Below, in pieces: positions 32,952-45,274 of a stretch of DNA of 64,000 bases. The first letter of the stretch is position 1; every line of letters starts with the position of its first letter. The translations under genes and the position numbers were made by a program. The notes beneath the pieces are model-generated. The model was not told the DNA's origin and searched no databases. It saw nothing but the letters and a program-made list of their open reading frames with translations. Origin of the DNA: Loripinus fragilis (Eukaryota > Mollusca > Bivalvia > Lucinida > Lucinidae); assembly GCA_964019695.1 (NCBI GenBank), contig OZ026525.1, positions 84,516,279-84,580,278 on the forward strand. Reading direction: 5' to 3'.

Positions 32952-35067
32952 AAAGGTCTGGAGATTGTAGCTCTTAGAAATGTCTTCTGTGTAGGCTGTC
33001 AGTACTGTCTGTGATGCATTGCAGTCAGATCACTCCCGTTGTCTCCAATTCCTAAAATTTAAATATGTAACTTGACAATCTAACCTGTATTTATAGTAAA
33101 GCATATTGCACAATCTTACATGTGTACTAAAAAAAAAAAGGAAAAAAAAATCTTGTTGTTGTCAGTTGTCAGTTACTGACATTTGTCAGTTACTGATATT
33201 GCAATTTTGACCTTCTTAGCAAATAGTGCAGACCCAGATCAAAGTGCCCTTTAAGAGCACTCTGATATGGGTCTACACTCATAAGCAGAAGATACAAATC
33301 AATACAAGCTAACATGGTGCGGATATAATCACAATCGGTTTAGATTCAGATCAGACAGTTCTGAGAGGAAAAGTTTGATCAGAGTCCAGACTGCTTGTGA
33401 ACCACACTTGAAGTTTGAGGCCGCACAGATGATACCGTATAAATCCTAGATATTAACAGGCATGAGCAAGTAGTGTCAACCAAGATCAGACAACCTGCAT
33501 AGGAATATTCTGGTCTGGGCTTACAAAACTTGACCTCATCAAATTTAAAAAAAAAAATCATTTTTAAAAGACTTAAGAAAAAGTTTGCAGGGTAACTGAG
33601 AAGTCCCAATATTTATGGTAAATTCGGTATCCAAACCATTTGAACATGACGACAAATAAACATGTCTTCGAGGTTTGACTCCTGGACTCTCTCATCAACA
33701 ATGGAATCTTCCATCACACATCATTACTGCACTAAAAAACCCCACCTTAACTGGAGTTTGAAACAAAACTGGTGTTACCATATCTATCCTAAATTGCCAG
33801 CTTATGTAATGTCAACCCAGATCAAACTGCTCATGGAGGTCTGGTCAGGGTTTACACTAGTTGTCATTCCAATGCTACATTTAACCTTGTCGGATTTGTA
33901 AAGGGGCATGTTCAAATTTTACGATGCGTTTGGTCACTGGGGGAGATGAGCTGGACTGATGTTTAGGGTAGATACGGTAGACACCATATTTGAGCCTTGT
34001 GACAAAAAATATATAATTATATGCCCAGAAAATGCCACAATCACAGACAACAGACCAACCAATGGCACCTAGAGGAAGAGATACTTAAAGTAAACATTTG
34101 TTGTGGGTACTCATTGGAAGCATCACAATATGAGACCCTTCAGAGTCTCATTGAAATGTCTCCAATGTCAGCACCCGGCATATGTTTTTTTGCAACATTA
34201 TTCAGAAAGCTGTCATGTTGTACATCAAATTAAAGAAAATGAAGAGAAGAAAACTTGCCCCCACCCCCACCCCCACCCCACTTACACCAAAAAAGACCTT
34301 ACACTTACATTGCCAGACACCAAGAAAATCAACGTTTTCCAAAACCAATCGAAGTGAATTTGAAGAACAGATTACCAACATGTGAGCACAAATTAAGCCA
34401 TTTTGAGCCTACTATTTACCTAAAATCAAAACTTCAAATACAAAACACAATCACGAAACTCCCCATGTCCACTACAACAGCAACGGTTCACACATTTTTG
34501 CCGTGCATTATTCACTGCATGGGGCTCGGCACTAAGATGCTCGCCGCGAACGCACAGCTTGTTATGGCAAAGGTGGCTTATATCTTGGCCAGTAATGTCC
34601 ATATTCTGGTTGAAAACCATAAAACTTAGCCGATGTGCTGTGGTGCATCGCCACAGGCCAGATATCGGACATTTATATTTTACGGCCCCTTAACCATTTT
34701 TTTGAGGTTTCCGAGGCCACAAGAGACACTCTCCATTTGGGGCCGGGACGCATTCTGTTTCAAAAAGACACTTATATTTTTCAAAAAATCCCTCCATTTA
34801 TGACTTTTAGAAACTCAGATGGAGTAAGAATACATTTGACAACTGCAAAATGACATCATTCTGACAGGCACTAATTCTCGACACTATCAAGGCCCTAGAA
34901 ATCTAAATTTTAACAAAATATTCCAAATTTTTTGCTGATTTTATCTTGAAAGGCTTGAAACTTATCTAATTTCTTATCTCTGGACCAACTGTCAGCTCAT
35001 TCTGGACACAAACATCTCAAAAATTGGAAAATAAAAAATGAATCTACCACACACTAACATCAGAACA

Positions 35068-35523
35068 GGCACGAGACCGCAATTATTTCTACTATATAAT
35101 TTAATCATTCCTTACAACACCTACATTTTAACATGACGAACCTGGCTTTCTGCTATAGCTTGTCCCCAATTCTGCATGGCCTGACAATCACTCCAATGGG
35201 TGTTTAGATAGGGGAAGTTCGGCTCGTTTGTTTACAATCGGAATGTAAACAAACCCTCTTTGACTCAGCAGCTCTCTAGGGTCATTTCGGCAATATTTTA
35301 CCCAGGGTGTGCAGAGGCCCCAATCTATCCAGAATGAACAGCTACAGGGACAGAAGCAACACTCTCTAGAAGCTTAATCATTGGTCAGCCCAGACAAGCC
35401 CAAGAACAAGGATGCTCACATCAACTGGCAGATTTACAGCCCATTGAAAAGGGAACTATCTTGTGTGGAATTATATCCGTTTTCTATTCAACCAATCAAG
35501 GGAAATAATTGTGGTCTGATTCC
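35068..35523 (+). repeat. Module A, copy 4
   Basis: Full 456-bp module between units 4 and 5, with both inverted ends present. Confidence 0.8.
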
Positions 35524-36187
35524 TATCAGCCCCTCATTTTACCCCATATTGAGAAAAGGAACCTATCTACCATCAACAGCATATTCAATGAGTATGTGAT
35601 AGTAATATTAGAACAATAGAATGAGATCACTTAATGTGACAGCCATTTAATCACATGCACCATATTTGTGAAAAAAGAGCCTCCCGAGAAGACATTTTTT
35701 TCTGGTCGAATCATCAGTTTTTTTGCAATAACTTTCTTATTTCTTAAAATTTTGGAATGAAATAAAAAATGTCAGAGTCTCTGAAGTGCCCTCTCTCAAC
35801 ATGATCCAAAATTGATGAAAAAAATATCCGCCCAGCAGGTCTAGGGCATTTTAAAATTAAATTTCAATATTTTTAAAAAAATTTAAACTTTAAATTCAAA
35901 TTTTAAAAATAAAAATGAAAATTTAAACAACTAAATTTTAGTCTAAATTATTTCTATAACAATGCTAAAGAAGATAGGAGCCCTTTCAGCTTCTGTGTAT
36001 ATGATGCTGAAGAATGCAAAGCAGTCAAACGCGGTATGTGTCAATAAAGTGTCAACGGAATACACACCACCACCTGGACGACATGTGCATATGCTAATCC
36101 GTGTCATCAAAAGTGGCAAGGTCACTATAAATATGATGCCATTCACTATTTAGAATACCCCAAAATCTGACATTTTGTAAAAATGGG

Positions 36188-36221
36188 TATAAATAGCACA
36201 AGATTTTTTTTCTTTTCATTC
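36188..36221 (+). promoter_or_regulatory. TATA/Inr core promoter of transposase, unit 5
   Basis: Same TATAAATA and TCATTC arrangement as in unit 1. Confidence 0.65.
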
Positions 36222-36235
36222 TATTAGTAATAAAT

Positions 36236-38266
36236 ATGAAAGGCGACAAGAAGAAATCACATAAGTTCAAAAAGGGCAATGTGCCCTGGAACAAGGGCAT
36301 ATCCACTCATTGTGCTGACTCTAATGAGGCTTGTGTAGACTCCAGTGATGTTTCAGACCCACCTAGCACTACGATAAAGGCTAACAGAACAGTAAGAATG
36401 ACAGAGGAAGAGTATTACCTGGTAACCAACAAATCAAGAGATGGTACTTCAAGAACCATGCCAGACTGTGAGGGATCAACTAGCTCAACTGGCTCTACTA
36501 GACTTCTTCGACCAGCACGAACGCCTTCATCTGACCTGAAAACAGACAGAAAAGCTCAAGACACTGATGGAATGAGACTTGTTGATAATGACAAAATGGT
36601 AGAATCATGGAATACAGCATACAGGCTCCATAGGCAGGAGAGCTCACAGTGTGATATGCCGCACATGGTAATAGCAAATGAGAGGAAGTGGGGCGTCTGT
36701 TGGAGATTGACTCTAAGGTGTGTTAACTGTGAATTTCACACTCCTGAATTCAAACTGTACAGAGAGATCATTAGCAATAAGCCAGGACCTAACCCAGGAG
36801 CACCTAATATTGGCCTTGGTATTGGCCTGCAAGACACACCCTTGGGAAACAAAGGTGCCCGTCTACTCATGTCAAATATGGATATGCCACCTCCAGCTAG
36901 AAGTAGTATGCAGAGGACATCAAAGATAGTATCAAAGACTGTGAAAGATCTCAATGACAGGGACATGGCTCAAAAGGTTGAAATGCTCAAGGACATTAAT
37001 ATTAAGCGTGGCCACGAGGCATCAGAAATAAACATTGCCATGGATGGACGGTATAACTCAGTTACTATTGCGAGCCGCAAGAAGCCCGGACAGAATGCAT
37101 CTCAAGCGATCGGGGTTGCATGTGAAACTATGACGGACAAAAAGTTTGTGATTCAGGCCAGCTTCAAAAATAAGTTGTGTTGGACTGGAAATTGGCTCAA
37201 AGGAAAAGGAATTGATGTGCAGTGTCCCGGTGGACATCCAGAGTGTACAGCTAATATGTCCGTGTTTCAACCTTTCTCAGAGTATGACATGGGACATGAT
37301 ATAGGCAGTCAGCTTGCGCTTCAAGGAATGCTTATAAAGTATGCAACAACAGATGGAGACTCGAGATCGGCCGAAGGTATAGATCATGCGATGAAGTCTT
37401 TTCACCCTATGTGGAATGTACAGCGCTTGGCCGACCCAACTCATTTGGGTCAGTCTCAGTTTAGAAAGTGTAACCAGGCAGATTTCAGTCAAGAGATGTT
37501 TCCCGGAAGGACACGTGAACAACGCAAAGAGCAGCAGAAAGTGTTAAGTCAGGATATTAAAGCAAGGTGTAGCCTTATTTTAAAGGAACTTATGATGGAC
37601 TTTGCAGGAGACATGAATTCATTACGAAGAATCTTACCAAAGGTTTTGGAATCAACGCTGGCTTGTTATGATGGGGACTGTTCTAGATGTTCCAGCCATT
37701 CCGTTGTCTGTAATGGTGGTGTCACTAACAACTGGTGGACTCGTTCTATGTTCTTAGCTTCTAATAGGCTCTTTAACCTGAACATGAATGAAAATGATAA
37801 ACAGTTACTCCTTGAAATACTGAAGAAGAAATTGAGTGTAGCTGCAGTTGAGCAAATGAAACTATATACTGATACCCAGAAATGTGAAGCAGTCAATCGA
37901 GCTTTAAGTGTTTCCCTGCCGAAAAATGTCAATTTTTCTGCAACGATGGAAGGGAGAGCTTCATCAGCAATTCACAGGATTAATAATGATCCAGGAACAT
38001 CTTCAATTAAGAAATGTGAAAGTGCGGGTATTGAGCTGTCAACACGGGCGAAGAGAGCTTTGCGATCATTTGATGTTGAGGCAGAATATTCCAGAGATTA
38101 TGCTACGCGATCAGAAGTTGTTAAACATAAACTCATTCAACACAGTAACAAAATTCAAGAACATTCGGAATATAAGCGTGTAACTAAAACCAAATCAGAC
38201 TATAGAAAAGGACAGCTAGATGCATCTCCATCAACTAGCGGACTAAAAAATGATCATACTTACTGA
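36236..38266 (+). CDS. Mutator-like DDE transposase, unit 5
   Basis: Intact 676-residue ORF, identical in protein to units 1-4. It is the last transposase before the right end of the array and is followed by the full non-coding B segment and the terminal module A. Confidence 0.82.
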   Translation: MKGDKKKSHKFKKGNVPWNKGISTHCADSNEACVDSSDVSDPPSTTIKANRTVRMTEEEYYLVTNKSRDGTSRTMPDCEGSTSSTGSTRLLRPARTPSSDLKTDRKAQDTDGMRLVDNDKMVESWNTAYRLHRQESSQCDMPHMVIANERKWGVCWRLTLRCVNCEFHTPEFKLYREIISNKPGPNPGAPNIGLGIGLQDTPLGNKGARLLMSNMDMPPPARSSMQRTSKIVSKTVKDLNDRDMAQKVEMLKDINIKRGHEASEINIAMDGRYNSVTIASRKKPGQNASQAIGVACETMTDKKFVIQASFKNKLCWTGNWLKGKGIDVQCPGGHPECTANMSVFQPFSEYDMGHDIGSQLALQGMLIKYATTDGDSRSAEGIDHAMKSFHPMWNVQRLADPTHLGQSQFRKCNQADFSQEMFPGRTREQRKEQQKVLSQDIKARCSLILKELMMDFAGDMNSLRRILPKVLESTLACYDGDCSRCSSHSVVCNGGVTNNWWTRSMFLASNRLFNLNMNENDKQLLLEILKKKLSVAAVEQMKLYTDTQKCEAVNRALSVSLPKNVNFSATMEGRASSAIHRINNDPGTSSIKKCESAGIELSTRAKRALRSFDVEAEYSRDYATRSEVVKHKLIQHSNKIQEHSEYKRVTKTKSDYRKGQLDASPSTSGLKNDHTY

Positions 38267-40382
38267 AAAGGTCTGGAGATTGTAGCTCTTAGAAATGTCT
38301 TCTGTGTAGGCTGTCAGTACTGTCTGTGATGCATTGCAGTCAGATCACTCCCGTTGTCTCCAATTCCTAAAATTTAAATATGTAACTTGACAATCTAACC
38401 TGTATTTATAGTAAAGCATATTGCACAATCTTACATGTGTACTAAAAAAAAAAAGGAAAAAAAAATCTTGTTGTTGTCAGTTGTCAGTTACTGACATTTG
38501 TCAGTTACTGATATTGCAATTTTGACCTTCTTAGCAAATAGTGCAGACCCAGATCAAAGTGCCCTTTAAGAGCACTCTGATATGGGTCTACACTCATAAG
38601 CAGAAGATACAAATCAATACAAGCTAACATGGTGCGGATATAATCACAATCGGTTTAGATTCAGATCAGACAGTTCTGAGAGGAAAAGTTTGATCAGAGT
38701 CCAGACTGCTTGTGAACCACACTTGAAGTTTGAGGCCGCACAGATGATACCGTATAAATCCTAGATATTAACAGGCATGAGCAAGTAGTGTCAACCAAGA
38801 TCAGACAACCTGCATAGGAATATTCTGGTCTGGGCTTACAAAACTTGACCTCATCAAATTTAAAAAAAAAAATCATTTTTAAAAGACTTAAGAAAAAGTT
38901 TGCAGGGTAACTGAGAAGTCCCAATATTTATGGTAAATTCGGTATCCAAACCATTTGAACATGACGACAAATAAACATGTCTTCGAGGTTTGACTCCTGG
39001 ACTCTCTCATCAACAATGGAATCTTCCATCACACATCATTACTGCACTAAAAAACCCCACCTTAACTGGAGTTTGAAACAAAACTGGTGTTACCATATCT
39101 ATCCTAAATTGCCAGCTTATGTAATGTCAACCCAGATCAAACTGCTCATGGAGGTCTGGTCAGGGTTTACACTAGTTGTCATTCCAATGCTACATTTAAC
39201 CTTGTCGGATTTGTAAAGGGGCATGTTCAAATTTTACGATGCGTTTGGTCACTGGGGGAGATGAGCTGGACTGATGTTTAGGGTAGATACGGTAGACACC
39301 ATATTTGAGCCTTGTGACAAAAAATATATAATTATATGCCCAGAAAATGCCACAATCACAGACAACAGACCAACCAATGGCACCTAGAGGAAGAGATACT
39401 TAAAGTAAACATTTGTTGTGGGTACTCATTGGAAGCATCACAATATGAGACCCTTCAGAGTCTCATTGAAATGTCTCCAATGTCAGCACCCGGCATATGT
39501 TTTTTTGCAACATTATTCAGAAAGCTGTCATGTTGTACATCAAATTAAAGAAAATGAAGAGAAGAAAACTTGCCCCCACCCCCACCCCCACCCCACTTAC
39601 ACCAAAAAAGACCTTACACTTACATTGCCAGACACCAAGAAAATCAACGTTTTCCAAAACCAATCGAAGTGAATTTGAAGAACAGATTACCAACATGTGA
39701 GCACAAATTAAGCCATTTTGAGCCTACTATTTACCTAAAATCAAAACTTCAAATACAAAACACAATCACGAAACTCCCCATGTCCACTACAACAGCAACG
39801 GTTCACACATTTTTGCCGTGCATTATTCACTGCATGGGGCTCGGCACTAAGATGCTCGCCGCGAACGCACAGCTTGTTATGGCAAAGGTGGCTTATATCT
39901 TGGCCAGTAATGTCCATATTCTGGTTGAAAACCATAAAACTTAGCCGATGTGCTGTGGTGCATCGCCACAGGCCAGATATCGGACATTTATATTTTACGG
40001 CCCCTTAACCATTTTTTTGAGGTTTCCGAGGCCACAAGAGACACTCTCCATTTGGGGCCGGGACGCATTCTGTTTCAAAAAGACACTTATATTTTTCAAA
40101 AAATCCCTCCATTTATGACTTTTAGAAACTCAGATGGAGTAAGAATACATTTGACAACTGCAAAATGACATCATTCTGACAGGCACTAATTCTCGACACT
40201 ATCAAGGCCCTAGAAATCTAAATTTTAACAAAATATTCCAAATTTTTTGCTGATTTTATCTTGAAAGGCTTGAAACTTATCTAATTTCTTATCTCTGGAC
40301 CAACTGTCAGCTCATTCTGGACACAAACATCTCAAAAATTGGAAAATAAAAAATGAATCTACCACACACTAACATCAGAACA

Positions 40383-40838
40383 GGCACGAGACCGCAATTA
40401 TTTCTACTATATAATTTAATCATTCCTTACAACACCTACATTTTAACATGACGAACCTGGCTTTCTGCTATAGCTTGTCCCCAATTCTGCATGGCCTGAC
40501 AATCACTCCAATGGGTGTTTAGATAGGGGAAGTTCGGCTCGTTTGTTTACAATCGGAATGTAAACAAACCCTCTTTGACTCAGCAGCTCTCTAGGGTCAT
40601 TTCGGCAATATTTTACCCAGGGTGTGCAGAGGCCCCAATCTATCCAGAATGAACAGCTACAGGGACAGAAGCAACACTCTCTAGAAGCTTAATCATTGGT
40701 CAGCCCAGACAAGCCCAAGAACAAGGATGCTCACATCAACTGGCAGATTTACAGCCCATTGAAAAGGGAACTATCTTGTGTGGAATTATATCCGTTTTCT
40801 ATTCAACCAATCAAGGGAAATAATTGTGGTCTGATTCC
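40383..40838 (+). repeat. Module A, copy 5 (right terminus of the array)
   Basis: This final module stops at GTCTGATTCC, precisely where its inverted repeat ends. The sequence then changes to non-array DNA (aatccattttg). Internal copies continue instead with tatcagcccctc. Confidence 0.8.
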
Positions 40839-40845
40839 AATCCAT
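40786..40845 (-). pseudogene. Probable native GPATCH3 start codon, separated from exon 1
   Basis: On the minus strand CAAAATGGATT gives an ATG with A at -3 and G at +4, ending at the array boundary. Earlier ATGs run quickly into stops. Reading on into module A gives 19 codons and then TAA (40788-40786). The position directly opposite truncated exon 1 suggests it is the original start, with Met-Asp as first residues. The gap to the exon 1 fragment is 26.6 kb, so the allele as shown could not use it for full-length protein without excision. Confidence 0.5.
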
Positions 40846-43800
40846 TTTGAAAACAGTATTAAATGGACGCTTGATTTTTATTCATAAAAACATATATCCT
40901 CGAGAAACAAGCGTCTACACGAGTAGAGCCGTTTGTCTTACTGACCGAAACGGAAATTACTATAAAAATGTCTGTGCATAAACCGAAATAAGTCGCGCGA
41001 CAAAGTCAAAACGTTCTCAGGTCAAAACGTCCTAGGATAAGCGTTAAAGGGATAATTCAGACTTTTTTTCATACCCATTTATTATAGAGCTAACAGTATA
41101 CTGGGAACCATATGACCATTAATTTTGTTTAAACTGCTCCAATTAGCCCATAACTTAATTGCACTCACATGCCACAGGGGATCGCCATTAATCACTTGAA
41201 GACTCCGAGAAGTATTCCTCAGGCATCACTACAGAAGTGGCAGTTAGCAGGTCAAATAGGTTAATTACAGTCAGTGTATAGCGTCAGTCTGATCTATCGG
41301 TCTGATCTATTTCTAAACTGTTTGGAAGGTTTATCAAAGAGTATCAAACAGTGCGGATCCAGATCAGGCACGGTAAAATTTCAAACCATTCTCTTGATCA
41401 AAAAATTTTGAAAAGCTTATCAGCAGACGACACAAACAGGTTTAAAGTTAAATGGTATGAGCATCCAGCATCGCATCAGCATTTGATTATAGTTTGATCA
41501 GTGTTTTCACAGAACAGAACAGTAACATAATGGGTAGGTAAGTATCCAAGCTTTGAGGACTGATTAGAATTGGCGGATGCATGAACAAACAGCAGAGACT
41601 CCGATCAGCCTGAATATTTACATTGTTTGGTCAGAGTCTTTGCTGTCTGAATGGGCCAATGCGCAGGATGATCTGAGTCTGTTTGGCTTGCAAGCCATTT
41701 TGTTGGTTTGAATTTTCAAGAATTTGCTCAGATTTATGGAAATTATAATAGGAATGACAAGGTTAGCTTTTAAAAAAGCTTAGAACCATCGCATGGCGTA
41801 TTACAGCTATTAAAGAAGAACTATTATAGTGTTTTATTATTGCATTTGCTGAAGCCACTCTTTTCAGTGTTTCATGGGTTCTGGGTATTTTTTTTTTGTT
41901 TCAGTTACTGATTTGTACATATGTGATCCATTGGAAGCAAATAAAAGACAGGAAATATGCATATTCGAGTAAGATTCTGCTCATGAACACACTGAATAAT
42001 TGTAGAGTTAACCCCTCCCCAGCAGTATGTATTAGGTCATTCAACCGTATTCCTCAATCTAAGTCAATGCACATAATGCCTAGGGGGCATATTGAAACTG
42101 ACCCATCTACATGTAGATATTTCGTCACATTTAGTCTAGAATATCCGGAGGGTCCATGTTTGATCGGGATTCTCGCTCAGTGGTAAGGTCTCTAATAGGC
42201 CTTTTCGCTTTTAGGAGCAATCCAGTATCCAAAGTATATCAACATCGCTCACGCAATGATGGAAATTTGGAAGTAACTTGGTCAATGGGGAGTCTGAGAA
42301 AGAACTGTAAAAGACACTGCTGTTTGGGAGTTAACACCTGATCCATTTCCGCAACTTGCTAATGGAACAGGCCCGAATCGAACACGCGCCCAATGGAAGT
42401 TTACTAACGTATATCACCAGCGCTGACACGCTGGTGAATAAAAATTATGACATTAAATAATGCTCTTTGCGAAAACAGGATTATTTTGAATGTTTAATTG
42501 TCTGCCTATTTCTTTAAGAAATCACGTTTTCAAAAAACTTTTCAGGAATGCAATCACAGCACCAAACAGTTTGGATCCTGATCAGGTCCCTTATTTTGTC
42601 GGACCTGGTCTGGGTCCAAAATGTTTGCAAAGCAGAAGATATCATGAACAGAGATAAATGTTACAATTTCAATTAATGCTATAAATTATTACTTACTTAG
42701 GGGCTCTTAACCAGACTGTTTAATTATGCAATGCAAAAATGTAACATGGGCCGTGTCTAAACCAATTCTCATTCTATCACTTGAAGCCATTACTCAATGA
42801 GATAATTACACGGTCCACTTTGTATATGTAGTCTTCAGAAACTAATTTGTTTTTGCTCCTCTGGGATCTGATATACGAAAAACCAGTCGCCATTCTTAAA
42901 AATCGAAAGCCAAAAGTACAAAAAAATCCGTTATACATGAGCTTTAGAGATAAGTGAAGTTGAAGTTGAGAATGGTAATCTGTTTTGTAAAGAAATATAA
43001 TAGGCTTTTGTCTGTGAGTTGTTTGTCGGTGACATGTCTTTGTCGTTCAGTTGTCCTGTCGGTGAATATTTTTTTGTCTGTCAGTTTTTGTATACGAGTT
43101 GACTTTCGGTCAGTTGTCTGTCCATGAGTTGTCGCACAACGAGATAATTGAATGGAATCATAGCGAATTATAGGCCCTCTTCTGGGAGCTGATTCCATTT
43201 AGTCACACCTGAAGTAAACAGACGCCTGAGTTCAAGCTGTTTAATGTACCAGATGAAAAAGATGTCTGCAGACAGTTATTGGTTTTCAGAGCAATAAACA
43301 GGGCTTTAATCACCTTAGCTAATGAAGAATCAGGGCAGTGAAAACAAATTAGTAATTACTGAGGAATTTATTTTTGATCAAAATAAACTTTCAAAAGATC
43401 CGAATAATCACTTTAAACGGACGCAACTAGCAAAGGCTAAGACATAGACTGGTCCATAACATTATTGTTTTTGTTCTCTCCTTACATGTTTCTTAGGCGC
43501 CTCTTTAATCCGAGCGCACCTGCTAACACTGGCTGAACAATAACGACCCTGTCTTTTCAGCCAGAGAACATAAGCCTGTAATTATGTAGAGCTATGCAAA
43601 ATGTGTATCCCTTCGTCAGAAGAAATAAAATTGAAAAAAGAATATAAGGTCTGGGACCAGACTAGTTAAATACACTGTGTAGTGAGTAAAATGTACCAAA
43701 AAAGCTACCATTTCTTTACATCGATTTTTTATAAATCATGTAACACCAGATGTTTTGTTTGCCTTTTGCAAATACTTAAATTAGTAAACCGGAATCATTT

Positions 43801-44132
43801 CTGTAGTCCTCATTGAAGGCAAAGCAGAAGTTATTGTATGGTTTGTGCATCTGTACCTGCGATAATCCAGTCACTAAAGCTCGTGGATTATGCACTTTGT
43901 GCACTTGCGAGGGTCGATATATTTGACGACAAGCATTGGAATATCAATGAAAGGACAATAAGAAGTAATAGTGGAAAGAAAGAAATGTGACAATACGTAG
44001 AACAAACCCTCACTTGGACAGAACCCATCTACTCATTTTTTGTATAAATGGGCATGGTGCCCCCATATTGTTCGTAAGGTTGGATAAAATCCCCTTTTAT
44101 GTCCACAACAGTAAGCAAGGGGATTCTGTTCA
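40846..44132. other. Flank 5' of GPATCH3, no gene recognised
   Basis: It should contain the GPATCH3 5' UTR and promoter next to 40846, but no TATA box is evident. Scattered gatcag/gatcaggt dyads occur near 41340-41370, 41600-41690 and 42560-42610 and resemble decayed MITE cores. A degenerate run of gtctgtgagttgt-like units spans 43010-43140. The ORFs at 41896 and 42156 show no protein signature. Confidence 0.4.
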
Positions 44133-44475
44133 GGTACTCTGATAATTTCAGACATACGTAGGCTCGGCCCATTTTTTTGGGTTCAAAATTCTGAATTTCA
44201 ATATTTTTTGGGGTTTTCAGAAAAAAGAATATTTTTTTTGGGTATGAAGATTTTGTGGATATTTTTTTTGGGTCATCACAAAATTTGGCTAGTTTGAGGG
44301 TCATTTCTATGCAATTTAGGGTCTTTTTTTAAGGTCAAGGTACAGAATTGGGATATTTTTTTGGGTTGCTAAAATTTTAAATATTTTTTTGGGGTGCTTG
44401 AAATTCCTGATATTTTTTGGGGGTGAACGGTAGATGCTGGGTCCAAGCCTACGTATGCGGAAAAATTAGAGTACC
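44133..44475. mobile_element. TIR-bounded element with TATTTTTTTGGGT-like interior repeats
   Basis: The left end GGTACTCTGATAATTTCAG then CATACGTAGGCT is matched, inverted, at the right end (GGTACTCTAATTTTTC then GCATACGTAGGCT). The interior is a degenerate series of tattttttttgggt units. A poly-C run (to about 44490) abuts the right end. It is non-coding. Confidence 0.7.
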
Positions 44476-44931
44476 CCCCCCCCCCCCCCCGGGATACCAC
44501 CTGTGACCTATATGGTACGATGTAAAATTGATCAGTCACGTTCAACTCTTTTGTAAACTGGTAAATTGCAAACATCAGCATGTGTATGTTGAGCTGTGCG
44601 CAGAGGTCGAGTTTTTGTTTTTCTAGGTGAGCTATTGTGATCGATCTATGTATGTCTTTAATGTTGAGAACCTAAGATCTTATATACATTTAGTAGCCTT
44701 TGTGAAATTTCAGAGGTACGTTGACCAAAATCCATATTTTCCGTGATGGTTATACCTAAGCTGACTTAGAATCAAAAAAGGACTAATGGATGTTTTGATA
44801 CCGAGTCACTCTAATGGCGTAGCATTTAACCGAAATAAACTAGAGGTCTTCTTTTAGATAATACAGTCATGTAGTAAATACATAAGGTTGCTGAACAGGG
44901 TGCAATTGCCTGTAAACAGGCGAATATAATT

Positions 44932-45105
44932 TGGCCTCGACGTGTAAAAACATGTCTTCGGTGCTTATTGGAAAGTTTAAGAATCATATCTAAACTTGCA
45001 ACCAGTGAAATTTAATTTGTTTTCTAGCTAGTCTCTGCAGCTGAGGAGACTGGTTGAGTCTTGCTTTGTCTGAAACCTCAAAGACCGGTTTTGTCGTGAC
45101 GAGGC
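44932..45105. mobile_element. MITE, family M3, copy 2
   Basis: The ends ggcctcgacgtgtaaaaaca and, inverted, gcctcgtcacgacaaaacc match the copies at 9402 and 58366. It contains the family block ttctagctagtctctgcag. Confidence 0.6.
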
Positions 45106-45274
45106 ACAGATGATCTGATGGTACCAAGTAAGTCAATTAAAAAGATAAAGAAGATGATTTGACCGTAAGACCAGGCTCTTCGGCATATCGGATGCGACTG
45201 GGACTGTATCTGAGGCTTGACCATCTACGACTACTTGCTGGTTGCACAAAGAGATTCGCGTGTGGGTGAAAATT

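Larger units (their letters stand above)
14269..40838 (+). mobile_element. Tandem array of a Mutator-like DNA transposon (five units)
   Basis: The 26,570-bp head-to-tail array has a 5,315-bp period. Module A is 456 bp with inverted ends and module B is about 4,859 bp with the transposase. The order is A-B-A-B-A-B-B-A-B-A. The array's outermost bases are GG at the left and CC at the right, belonging to imperfect 22-bp inverted repeats that match at 18 positions (shared core AGACCRCAATTATTTC). Units are almost identical. The only transposase difference is g at 16309 versus c at 21624, which is synonymous. No target duplication is apparent: the left flank is gccagaact and the right flank is aatccattt. 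Both flanks look like GPATCH3 exon 1 sequence. The array may come from transposon circles, rolling replication or unequal crossing-over between A modules. An assembly expansion is possible. Confidence 0.9.

Noticed and set aside
14269..40838. LTR retrotransposon array (A as LTR)
   Set aside because: A has 22-bp inverted ends, no primer-binding or polypurine motif was seen, and the only protein is a DDE transposase without RT or Gag.
14269..40838. CRISPR-like or satellite array
   Set aside because: Repeat units are 5.3 kb with an intact gene each, and flanks and modules fit a transposon.
41896..42186. 96-codon ORF upstream of GPATCH3
   Set aside because: No domain, no splice support, and AT-biased composition consistent with chance.
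42156..42341. tRNA box A-like gctcagtggtaaggtctc near 42174
   Set aside because: No box B at the right distance; too weak to call a SINE.
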